Below, piece after piece: positions 18,552 through 25,675 of a DNA stretch of 26,473 bases (the stretch's first letter is position 1; every line of letters starts with the position of its first letter). The notes under the pieces are model-generated. The model ran no database searches. It saw only the letters and a program-made list of their open reading frames with translations, and was not told where the DNA came from. The stretch is from UPXZ01 sp964541615. Its GTDB lineage: Bacteria; Bacteroidota; Bacteroidia; Bacteroidales; Paludibacteraceae. The translations under genes and the position numbers were made by a program. The stretch covers positions 1 through 26,473 of the forward strand of contig CAZIRA010000028.1 in assembly GCA_964541615.1 (NCBI GenBank), read 5' to 3'.

Positions 18552-18686
18552 AAGTTAATACGAAACATAACTTCTTAACCATTTTCTATTATTTATTTGA
18601 AAAAAAAATAATAACATGACCAAACCAGGATTAAAAAACGATCTCTTTTTTATAATAACTCTTGGTTCAAAAAAAAACATCATAAA

Positions 18687-20672
18687 ATGAAACATTATAT
18701 AAAAATTTTCGCATCGCTCTTTATCTTCACATTGATATTTGCAGCCTGCTCTCCTGAAGATTTTGCTTTGGGTATGAAAGATGTAAAGCCGGAAGATTTG
18801 GTGGAAGGAATTGCTTATAAAATAGAACACGATGCAAGTAATCCAAACATCATTTACCTCACCAGCTTGATGGGAAATAAATACACGCCGCTCTGGAATC
18901 ATCCGCAGGGACGCAGTCAAGAGCAGAAGATTACACTGAAGATTCCATTTTCCGGAAATTACGAAGTTCAATTCGGAGTTGAAACCCGAGGTGGAATAGT
19001 TTGGGGACCTGTAACCACATTCAATGTAAAAGATATGTATGCCGGGTTCATAAGTGATCCGCTCTGGACATTGATTTCCGGTGGAGCCGACAATGAGAAA
19101 ACCTGGTATCTTGACCTCGACGAAAACCAGATAAGCCGCTATTTTGCCGGACCGCTTTATTTCTACGGAACCTATGACAGCTGGGATCAGGTGACCAATG
19201 GTATCAAAGCACCTGAAGGAGCAGATTCATGGAACTGGAATCCTGACTACAAAGGCAATTCATGGCTGATGAATGCAGCCGATTTTGGATCAATGACTTT
19301 CAGTCTGAAAGGTGCTGCAACTGTGACAGTGAACCACAAAACAATTCCTGCAAGAGGAACTGAAGTGGGCAAATACATGCTTGATGTGGAAAATCATACT
19401 ATGCGCACGCAGGATGCTACGATTTTACACGACATCAACCGTGACCACGTAGTGGCAGATTGGGGAAATATCAAAATCATGTCGCTGACAGAAAACACGA
19501 TGCAGCTGGCTGTTCTCCGCGACCCAGTTCTTTCTGGAGAAGGCGCTTGTCTGTTGGTTTACAACTTTATTTCGAAAGAATACAAAGACAACTGGACTCC
19601 TGGTGAAGTTGTTGAGCCTGAGCCGCAACTTCCAGACAACTGGCAGAGCGATGTTTCTCAAACCGTTTCTACAACTATAAAATGGGTTTTATCTCCTGAA
19701 ACTCCATTTAACTGGGCGCAACTGGACGGCACGTTGATGAATGCTGACTGGACATCTGTAAGCAATTATCCTGATTGGACAGGATTTAATGCAGCTGTTC
19801 CCGACACTTATCAAAAATTCTCGTTGACCATGAATTCAAGCAACAAATCGGTGACTTATACAGCTCCGGACGGAACTGCTACAAAAGGCACCTATACTCT
19901 TGATGAAAAAGGATACTACACATTTACCGGCGTTACCCCAAAATTCACCATCTGCTCTTGGGTAGAGCTGAAAACATCTGCCGAAAACCAATGGCGAATC
20001 ACAAAAATTGAAAAAGACGCTGCCGGAAATGTAACTGGTATGTGGGTTGGTGTGCGTGATCCGGCAAAACCAGAATACATGGTATATCACCTTATTCCGC
20101 AAATTGGCGGAGGCGGAGCAGCAGATCCGCTGGCAGCCTGGAAAAACGCCCTGATTGGAAAAACATTCACACCTGATATCCATGCATTCGTGGACTGGGT
20201 AGGTTTTCCGCCTGATTTCACGGGTGGCTGGACAGTTGCTGACACCAATTTCGGTGGAGATAACTACACAGCTAACTCATGGATTTGGACACAAGATACC
20301 AGAAATGTGTGTGAAAGTGTTACTCTTGCATTTACTGAAGAGAGTGGCGTGATCAAGCTCACTTTGAACCAAAAGAAAGAAGGTGTGGACTATTCTGCCA
20401 AAGGCGATGTTTTGATCGATGCAGCCAAAAATATTTTAAACATCAGCATTCCACTGGTTGATTATGCCGGAACACCTGCTGCCTGGGTTGGCACTACGAA
20501 CGAGAAAAGCGTCACAGGAAATACACACGACTGGTATTTTGTTTCACACGACGGAGCTACACTCGCAAATATAGCCACAAAAGGCTTCTGGTTGGGTAAA
20601 GTCTCAAACAGCATCGCTGCCGGTGACACAAAAGATGAAATTCTCTTATTCCATTTTGTAGTAAAACCATAA
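18687..20672 (+). CDS. Surface glycan-binding lipoprotein (SGBP-B/SusE-F position), three-module
   Basis: A 661-residue lipoprotein (lipobox AAC, Cys21) directly after SusD, the place of SusE/SusF or SGBP-B proteins that bind polysaccharide on the cell surface. I do not recognise a catalytic motif. Visible parts: a short Ig/FnIII-like domain (about 35-115, ending VTTFNVKDMYAGF) and three Trp/Tyr-rich beta-rich segments at about 125-305, 325-475 and 485-661. Segments one and three share a pattern around NSWLMNAADFGSMTFSL and NSWIWTQDTRNVCESVTLAF, suggesting an internal duplication. Linkers are Pro/Glu- and Gly-rich (VVEPEPQLPD; GGGGAADP). Aromatic-rich surfaces fit glucan binding. A terminator follows the gene. 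Function is inferred from position, lipid anchor and composition. Confidence 0.75.
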   Translation: MKHYIKIFASLFIFTLIFAACSPEDFALGMKDVKPEDLVEGIAYKIEHDASNPNIIYLTSLMGNKYTPLWNHPQGRSQEQKITLKIPFSGNYEVQFGVETRGGIVWGPVTTFNVKDMYAGFISDPLWTLISGGADNEKTWYLDLDENQISRYFAGPLYFYGTYDSWDQVTNGIKAPEGADSWNWNPDYKGNSWLMNAADFGSMTFSLKGAATVTVNHKTIPARGTEVGKYMLDVENHTMRTQDATILHDINRDHVVADWGNIKIMSLTENTMQLAVLRDPVLSGEGACLLVYNFISKEYKDNWTPGEVVEPEPQLPDNWQSDVSQTVSTTIKWVLSPETPFNWAQLDGTLMNADWTSVSNYPDWTGFNAAVPDTYQKFSLTMNSSNKSVTYTAPDGTATKGTYTLDEKGYYTFTGVTPKFTICSWVELKTSAENQWRITKIEKDAAGNVTGMWVGVRDPAKPEYMVYHLIPQIGGGGAADPLAAWKNALIGKTFTPDIHAFVDWVGFPPDFTGGWTVADTNFGGDNYTANSWIWTQDTRNVCESVTLAFTEESGVIKLTLNQKKEGVDYSAKGDVLIDAAKNILNISIPLVDYAGTPAAWVGTTNEKSVTGNTHDWYFVSHDGATLANIATKGFWLGKVSNSIAAGDTKDEILLFHFVVKP

Positions 20673-20684
20673 ATTTAACATGGC

Positions 20685-20728
20685 AAAGATAGGAACAGTT
20701 CTATTTCAGGCTGTTTCTATCTTTTTTT
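20685..20728 (+). terminator. Rho-independent terminator after the glycan-binding protein gene
   Basis: A 14-base stem, AAAGATAGGAACAG (20685-20698) with CTGTTTCTATCTTT (20711-20724), has a single G-T pair and a 12-base loop and runs into TTTTCT. It separates the GH31-to-SGBP run from the GH5 gene. Confidence 0.85.
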
Positions 20729-20760
20729 CTTTCAAAATCGGCTTTCAGAATAAATTTTAT

Positions 20761-20793
20761 TTTGTAATTTTGAGAAACCAATACTTATTTTTG
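20761..20793 (+). promoter_or_regulatory. Candidate promoter of the GH5 gene
   Basis: A -33 box TTTG (20761-20764) and a -7 box TATTTTTG (20786-20793) are separated by 21 bases, matching the Bacteroidota consensus TTTG-N19-21-TAnnTTTG. A second exact -7 match, TAATTTTG (20765-20772), lies just upstream with a weaker -33 (TTTC at 20743). The start site would be near 20800, leaving about 60 bases of leader. Confidence 0.65.
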
Positions 20794-20858
20794 CAACAAT
20801 TTTCATTTATCAAAAAAAATTGATTGTTTCTATACTTTACAATCACAAACGCCTCATT

Positions 20859-22592
20859 ATGAGAAATTTTATTCATACCATCATATTGTTGTTTTTCATT
20901 TTCGGAAGTTTGAATTCCTGCAAACCTGTCGAAGCTATTCAGCCGGAACTGATTGTTGCCAAGGAAGAAATGGCTTTTGAGAACGAAGCCGGGAGCGCTC
21001 TTCTCGCCATCAAATCCAATGTGAAATGGGCTGTGAACAGCGCACAATCCTGGTGTACAGTTTCACCTGCATCAGGAGAATCTGGTACGCATCAAATCAC
21101 AGTTTCGGTCACAACAAACGAATCAACCACGGCTCGTGAGGCTATGCTGATAGTTGCTGCAGGCACAATCACAAAACACATAAAAGTCATACAGGCTCCA
21201 AATTCTATACTCACCCTTTCTCAAAAAAAATTCAATATTATTTCGACTGGTGGTGAAATAACGCTAAGTGTCAATTCCACTTCTGACTTTACCTCGTCTA
21301 TTCAGGCCGATTGGATTACGCAGAAATCGGTCGCTGCAGATAAAAAAACTTATGTTTTCACTGTTGCTGAAAATCATTCAACTTCAGCCCGGGAAGGTAC
21401 GGTCACATTCACTTCCGGAAATCTGAAAGAAATCGTAACCATCTACCAAAGCGCAAAAGATATCTCAATTCCGGCTGACAAAACCGGCATGGACAGTGAT
21501 GCAAAAGTTCTTGCAAAGAAAATGCATTTGGGGTGGAACCTGGGAAATTCACTCGAAGCATCAGGCGGAGAAACCGGATGGGGAAACCCACGAACATCAA
21601 AAGTGTTTATCGATTTTGTGAAGGCGTCCGGCATCAATGCAGTGAGAATTCCGTGTGCCTGGGATCAGTATGTAGAAAATCAAACTACTTACAAAATCAA
21701 AGATTTCTGGTTGGCAAGGGTGAAAGAGGTGGTTGATTACTGTGTTGAAAATGATATGTACGCCATCTTGAACATCCATTGGGACGGCGGTTGGCTCGAA
21801 AACAACCCGACACCAGAAAAACAGGTTGAAGTCAATAAAAAGCAGAAAGCTATCTGGGAACAGATTGCACTTTATTTCAGAAATTATGATGAAAAACTGC
21901 TTTTCGCCGGTACCAATGAAGTCCACATCACTTCCGGCAATCCGACTCAAGCCAATTTTGACGTTCAGATGTCCTACAACCAAACTTTCGTGGATGCAGT
22001 TCGCTCTACAGGTGGGAAAAATGCCTATCGGAATTTGGTTATTCAGGCCTACAACACCAACATTGATCAGGCCGTCAGCTACTTGAAAGTTTCAACGGAC
22101 AAAGTTCCTAACCGCCTGATGGTTGAAGTGCACTATTATGACCCATGGAATTTCTGCGGATTGGAAAAAGACGAAAGTTGGGGGAAATATGCCGCGCTTT
22201 GGGGAACGCCGTACGAAAAATATGCCGTTGGCGTGCTTGCTGGAAGAGCATCTACCTGGGGAAAAGAAGACCATGTGATAGCTCAGTTTGCAAAGATGAA
22301 AACCAACTTTGTGGACAAAGGATATCCGGTGATTTTGGGAGAATATTCTGCAACCCGTCGCTCCAATTACACAGGCGATGCACTCATTCACCACTTGGAC
22401 TCACGCGCCTACTTCAACCGATACGTGACCGAACAAGCAAAAAAACACGGTTTGGTGCCGTTTTATTGGGACAATGGCGGAATCGGCAACTTAGCATGCG
22501 GAATCTTCAACAGAAATACGATCCAAGTCTATGATGAAAAAGTGATGGAAGCGCTTGTTCAAGGCGCTGCTGCAGGAATTTATCCTTTCTAA
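20859..22592 (+). CDS. GH5 endoglucanase (subfamily 4-like, probable endo-xyloglucanase) with two BACON domains
   Basis: A surface lipoprotein of 577 residues that would cut the polysaccharide backbone outside the cell. Start at ATG 20859, which gives a proper signal peptide with lipobox NSC, Cys21; the longer frame from TTG 20820 adds 13 residues before the signal and lies in the leader. Two BACON domains follow, about 29-110 (SNVKWAVNSAQSWCTVSPASG) and 113-200 (LTLSQKKFNIISTGG, ADWITQKS). The GH5 barrel runs from about 215: GWNLGNSLEASGGETGWGNP, VRIPCAW, acid/base Glu354 in FAGTNEVH, nucleophile Glu495 in VILGEYS. BACON-GH5_4 is the arrangement of the endo-xyloglucanase BoGH5A of Bacteroides ovatus, which has one BACON. 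Mixed-linkage or cellulosic glucan activity is possible too. Confidence 0.9.
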   Translation: MRNFIHTIILLFFIFGSLNSCKPVEAIQPELIVAKEEMAFENEAGSALLAIKSNVKWAVNSAQSWCTVSPASGESGTHQITVSVTTNESTTAREAMLIVAAGTITKHIKVIQAPNSILTLSQKKFNIISTGGEITLSVNSTSDFTSSIQADWITQKSVAADKKTYVFTVAENHSTSAREGTVTFTSGNLKEIVTIYQSAKDISIPADKTGMDSDAKVLAKKMHLGWNLGNSLEASGGETGWGNPRTSKVFIDFVKASGINAVRIPCAWDQYVENQTTYKIKDFWLARVKEVVDYCVENDMYAILNIHWDGGWLENNPTPEKQVEVNKKQKAIWEQIALYFRNYDEKLLFAGTNEVHITSGNPTQANFDVQMSYNQTFVDAVRSTGGKNAYRNLVIQAYNTNIDQAVSYLKVSTDKVPNRLMVEVHYYDPWNFCGLEKDESWGKYAALWGTPYEKYAVGVLAGRASTWGKEDHVIAQFAKMKTNFVDKGYPVILGEYSATRRSNYTGDALIHHLDSRAYFNRYVTEQAKKHGLVPFYWDNGGIGNLACGIFNRNTIQVYDEKVMEALVQGAAAGIYPF

Positions 22593-22610
22593 TAAATTCA
22601 AAAATCAATA

Positions 22611-22637
22611 AAAAAAGCTCCAATCGGAGCTTTTTTT
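22611..22637. terminator. Rho-independent terminator after GH5
   Basis: The perfect stem AAAAAAGCTCC (22611-22621) and GGAGCTTTTTT (22626-22636) encloses an AATC loop and ends in a T-run. It is symmetrical enough to work in both directions and marks the right-hand end of the polysaccharide locus. Confidence 0.9.
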
Positions 22638-22735
22638 ATTTCAAATCTGTTGAAGTTTATAAATTAGATGTAGATATATCATCACAAAATATTGACAAAC
22701 AAACTGCTTTTTTACCAATCTAAAACTCGCTTAAA

Positions 22736-22767
22736 TTTCTAAAATTCGGAAAGAAACACTATTTTTG
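22736..22767 (+). promoter_or_regulatory. Candidate promoter of the putative sulfonolipid operon
   Basis: The -7 box TATTTTTG (22760-22767) matches TAnnTTTG, with TTTC (22736-22739) 20 bases upstream as a near-consensus -33. The start site would be near 22773, about 70 bases before the first gene. The rest of the 249-base gap is AT-rich and shows only the terminator. Confidence 0.55.
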
Positions 22768-22841
22768 TAGATTGGAATTAAAAAATTCTTGAAAAAACTC
22801 ACTTAACTAAAAAAATTGCAACAATCTTATTTTATAAACTT

Positions 22842-24104
22842 ATGTTAGATATTTTTGATCGTCTGAAAGGCATGGAAGGTCCGCTGGAACAATATCGTAA
22901 AAAAGCGGAAGGGTATTTTATGTTCCCTGAATTGGAGGGAGAAATCGGACCTAGAATGAAGTTTCTGGGACGTGAAGTAATCACCTGGAGCTTGAATAAT
23001 TACCTGGGACTTGCCAACCATCCTGAAGTACGCAAAGCCGATGCTGACGCTGCCGCGCAGTGGGGAATGGCTTATCCGATGGGTGCCAGAATGATGTCCG
23101 GCCAGTCAAAATACCACCGCGAACTGGAAGACCGCCTTGCTAAATTCGAGAAAAAAGAATCGGCTTATCTGCTCAATTACGGTTACCAGGGAATGGTTTC
23201 CATCATCGATTCGCTGTGTACCCGCAACGATGTGATCGTGTACGATTCCGAGTCGCACGCTTGTATTATGGACGGAATTTTCCTTCATAAAGCCAAAGGT
23301 GGAAAAAGTTTTGTATTCCCGCACAATGATATGGTACGTGCCGACAAAATGCTTCGTTTTGCAACGAAACAAGCTGAAGAAAATAACGGTGGAATCTTGT
23401 TAATCACAGAAGGTGTTTTCGGCATGTCAGGCGATTTGGGAAATATCCCCGGATTGGTAGAATTGAAAAATAAATACAAATTCCGTCTGATGATTGATGA
23501 TGCACACGGCTTTGGAACCATGGGAACAACCGGTGCAGGAGCAAGTGAGCATTTCGATTTGATGAATGAAGTGGATATCTATTTCGCAACATTTGCTAAA
23601 TCCATGGCTGGGATTGGTGCTTTCGTAGCGTCTGATAAAGCCATCGTGGATTCGTTGAAATACAATATGCGTTCTCAGATTTTTGCAAAATCACTTCCAA
23701 TGCCGATGGTTATCGGAGCATTGAAACGCCTGGATATTCTTCAAAATCAGCCCGAAATCAAAGAAAATCTTTGGAAAGTGGCGAAAGCTCTTCAAGACGG
23801 TTTGGTAAAAGAAGGTTTCAACATCGGAAACACAGAATCGCCGGTTACGCCTGTTTATTTCAGCGGTTCCGTGCCGGAAGGAACTAACATTGTGATCGAC
23901 CTACGCGAAAATCACAATATTTTCTGCTCTATCGTGGTTTATCCGGTAGTTCCGAAAGATGTGCTGATGCTTCGTCTTATCCCAACTGCTTCTCACACCA
24001 TGAAAGAAGTGGAAGAAACCATCGAAGTTTTCAAAAAAATCAAAACAAATCTGGAAGCCGGAAAATATATTTCGGACGAAATGCAATCCAAAGCATTGAG
24101 ATAA
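22842..24104 (+). CDS. Alpha-oxoamine synthase: probable cysteate acyltransferase (SPT-like), first committed step of capnine synthesis
   Basis: A 420-residue PLP enzyme of the serine palmitoyltransferase/AONS/KBL family, cytosolic or at the inner membrane face. Key sites: the PLP-stacking histidine in DSESHACIMDG, the cofactor Asp/His in MIDDAHGFGTMG, the Schiff-base Lys253 in TFAKSMAGIGAF, and family blocks WSLNNYLGLANHPEVRKAD, YPMGARMMSGQSKYH and LRLIPTASHTMKEVEE. The enzyme joins an amino acid to an acyl thioester with loss of CO2. With serine the product is a sphingoid base; with cysteate it is 3-ketocapnine, the precursor of sulfonolipids. The next gene is a cysteate-synthase candidate, so I favour cysteate. 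Homologues in Flavobacterium johnsoniae, Alistipes and Capnocytophaga are known to do this. Family certain; substrate inferred from neighbours. Confidence 0.82.
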   Translation: MLDIFDRLKGMEGPLEQYRKKAEGYFMFPELEGEIGPRMKFLGREVITWSLNNYLGLANHPEVRKADADAAAQWGMAYPMGARMMSGQSKYHRELEDRLAKFEKKESAYLLNYGYQGMVSIIDSLCTRNDVIVYDSESHACIMDGIFLHKAKGGKSFVFPHNDMVRADKMLRFATKQAEENNGGILLITEGVFGMSGDLGNIPGLVELKNKYKFRLMIDDAHGFGTMGTTGAGASEHFDLMNEVDIYFATFAKSMAGIGAFVASDKAIVDSLKYNMRSQIFAKSLPMPMVIGALKRLDILQNQPEIKENLWKVAKALQDGLVKEGFNIGNTESPVTPVYFSGSVPEGTNIVIDLRENHNIFCSIVVYPVVPKDVLMLRLIPTASHTMKEVEETIEVFKKIKTNLEAGKYISDEMQSKALR

Positions 24105-24115
24105 AAATCAAACTT

Positions 24116-24251
24116 GCCCCCTACCCCCCTAAAGGGGGAATTTAGGTGCATTTCACAAGACGTGTGAAAATAATTATATTTCTAAAGTCATTACTTTAAA
24201 AGCAAAAATTTTAATCCACTCTCTTTAAATTCCCCTTTTAGGGGTAGGGGC
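24116..24251. repeat. Inverted pair of G/C-run repeats (REPIN-like), pair 1
   Basis: Arm one (24116-24145) contains CCCCCCTAAAGGGGGAATTTA; arm two (24224-24251) is nearly its reverse complement, with TTAAATTCCCCTTTTAGGGG. Each arm can also fold on itself, and about 78 bases lie between, holding a smaller perfect hairpin TTTCACA (24151-24157) / TGTGAAA (24163-24169). This fills most of the gap between the first and second operon genes. Related sequences recur only at 25579-25625 and 25705-25735 in this window. Such inverted doublets resemble REP/REPIN elements; no transposase is present. Confidence 0.8.
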
Positions 24252-24261
24252 ATATAATATT

Positions 24262-25587
24262 ATGTTACGAATAAAAATCCAATACAAATACGAACTGAAA
24301 TGTACCGGGTGCGGTCATGTTACATCTGATTTTTGGACGTGGTTTGAGCAAGGACAGCAATGTCCGAAATGCGGAAGCAAGCACTCAGAAGTCTGGTATA
24401 ATAGAAATTACAACAAGCTGAAACGAATATGGAATACCACGCCGGAAAGCATTTGGAAGTATTTCACATTTTTACCTTTGCTTCGCAAAAGGCACATTAT
24501 CTCGTTCAATGAAGGTTCTGTGCCGTTGGAAAGATGGGATTTTTTGGAAAATTACGCGAAAGAAAAATACAATTTAGACATAGAAGTGCACGTGTACCGC
24601 AACGATTTGAACGGCGGAACCGGTACTTTCAAAGACATTGCAGCATCGCTGGCAGCCAGTCTCTTCAAGGAAATCGGCATCAAGCAATACTGCATCGCAT
24701 CTACCGGAAATTCGGCTACGGCTTACGCCAAATACCTTTCAAAAGCAGGTGTAAATTGCTCGGTTTTTATGCCGGAAGATGCCATTAAATCATCCGAAGC
24801 CACGATCAGTTCGTTCGGACAGCAGGTTTTCCGCGTGATGGGCGACTACGCCAAAGCCAAAGAAATTGCGGCCGGCTACGCCAAAATTCACAACATCCCG
24901 ATGTCCACTGGAAATATCGACCCCATCCGCATCGAAGCGAAAAAAACAATGGTTTTCGAGTGGTTGCGTCAAATCGGCAAATTGCCTGATGTTTACATCC
25001 AGGCCGTGAGCGGCGGCACAGGACCATTGGCAATCGACAAAGGCATTAGAGAACTTAATCCTATTATGCCCGAATTGAAAAACCCAAGAATGGTACTGGT
25101 GCAATCCGACGGCTGCGACCCAATGGTGCAGGCGTGGGAAAAAGCCGAAGCAGCAGGTTTCCCGGAAGGTTGGGAGAAAGATTATCCGATTATTCCAAAT
25201 CCTAAAACCGAAGTTCCAACCTTGGCAACCGGAAATCCGGCAACCTATCCGATTATATCTAAATTGGTGAAAAAAACGAACGGAACTTTCATTCGGATGA
25301 AGGAAGAAAAACTGGTTCCCGTTGGGAAATTGATTGCTTACGAGCAGAAAGTTATTCTGGGTCCGGCATCAGCAGTTTGTGTGGCAGGTTTTTTCAATGC
25401 ATTGGAAAAAGGGCTGATCAAAAACGGAGAAACTGTCATAGTGAATACCGGCGAAGGCGCTACCCGCGCACCGCTGTTTTTGGAGCAGATGATTTACACA
25501 TCTCGCGAAGTGGAAAACGTAGAGCAGTGCAAACCCCACGAAATAGACAATTACAGAGAGCGATTGTGGGCGGAAGTAGCCCCCTAA
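24262..25587 (+). CDS. Threonine-synthase-like PLP enzyme with zinc ribbon: probable cysteate synthase
   Basis: 441 residues. An N-terminal zinc ribbon has Cys14, Cys17, Cys34 and Cys37 (CTGCG, CPKCG). A fold-type II PLP domain follows: the Schiff-base Lys124 in GGTGTFKDIAAS, the substrate loop CIASTGNSATAYAKYL, the phosphate-binding loop AVSGGTGP, and ATGNPATYPIISK near the C-terminus. The fold is that of threonine synthase, whose paralogues in methanogens and in sulfonolipid-making Bacteroidota convert O-phosphoserine and sulfite to cysteate and phosphate. Its place between an SPT-like acyltransferase and an SDR supports cysteate synthase over threonine synthase, since no other threonine-pathway gene is near. 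The last residues (AP) and the stop codon lie in a dispersed repeat. Family sure, reaction inferred. Confidence 0.78.
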   Translation: MLRIKIQYKYELKCTGCGHVTSDFWTWFEQGQQCPKCGSKHSEVWYNRNYNKLKRIWNTTPESIWKYFTFLPLLRKRHIISFNEGSVPLERWDFLENYAKEKYNLDIEVHVYRNDLNGGTGTFKDIAASLAASLFKEIGIKQYCIASTGNSATAYAKYLSKAGVNCSVFMPEDAIKSSEATISSFGQQVFRVMGDYAKAKEIAAGYAKIHNIPMSTGNIDPIRIEAKKTMVFEWLRQIGKLPDVYIQAVSGGTGPLAIDKGIRELNPIMPELKNPRMVLVQSDGCDPMVQAWEKAEAAGFPEGWEKDYPIIPNPKTEVPTLATGNPATYPIISKLVKKTNGTFIRMKEEKLVPVGKLIAYEQKVILGPASAVCVAGFFNALEKGLIKNGETVIVNTGEGATRAPLFLEQMIYTSREVENVEQCKPHEIDNYRERLWAEVAP

Positions 25588-25625
25588 TTCCCAGCCCTCC
25601 TAAATCCCCCGGAGGGGGAATAAAT
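25579..25625. repeat. G/C-run repeat, pair 2 left arm
   Basis: It contains CCTAAATCCCCCGGAGGGGG, which folds on itself and resembles the two arms at 24116-24251. It begins inside the last two codons of the upstream gene and supplies its TAA stop. With 25705-25735 it makes a second inverted pair about 80 bases apart. Confidence 0.75.
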
Positions 25626-25675
25626 CTGAAATAATCGAATTTTTTTCGATTTTTGTTGAATTGCTTCGTTATTAA

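Noticed and set aside
18552..18686. 135-base gap between SusD and the SGBP gene, with runs of A and T, as a terminator or promoter.
   Set aside because: No clean stem-loop with T-run and no full TTTG/TAnnTTTG pair was found.
22715..22775. 8-bp inverted repeat CCAATCTA / TAGATTGG flanking the promoter of the lipid operon.
   Set aside because: A perfect 8-bp match 45 bases apart is not rare by chance in such an AT-rich gap, and no known operator fits; not strong enough to call.
24262..25587. Plain threonine synthase of amino acid metabolism.
   Set aside because: Possible from fold alone, but the zinc ribbon, the SPT-like and SDR neighbours and lack of other threonine genes favour cysteate synthase; kept as an alternative in the entry.
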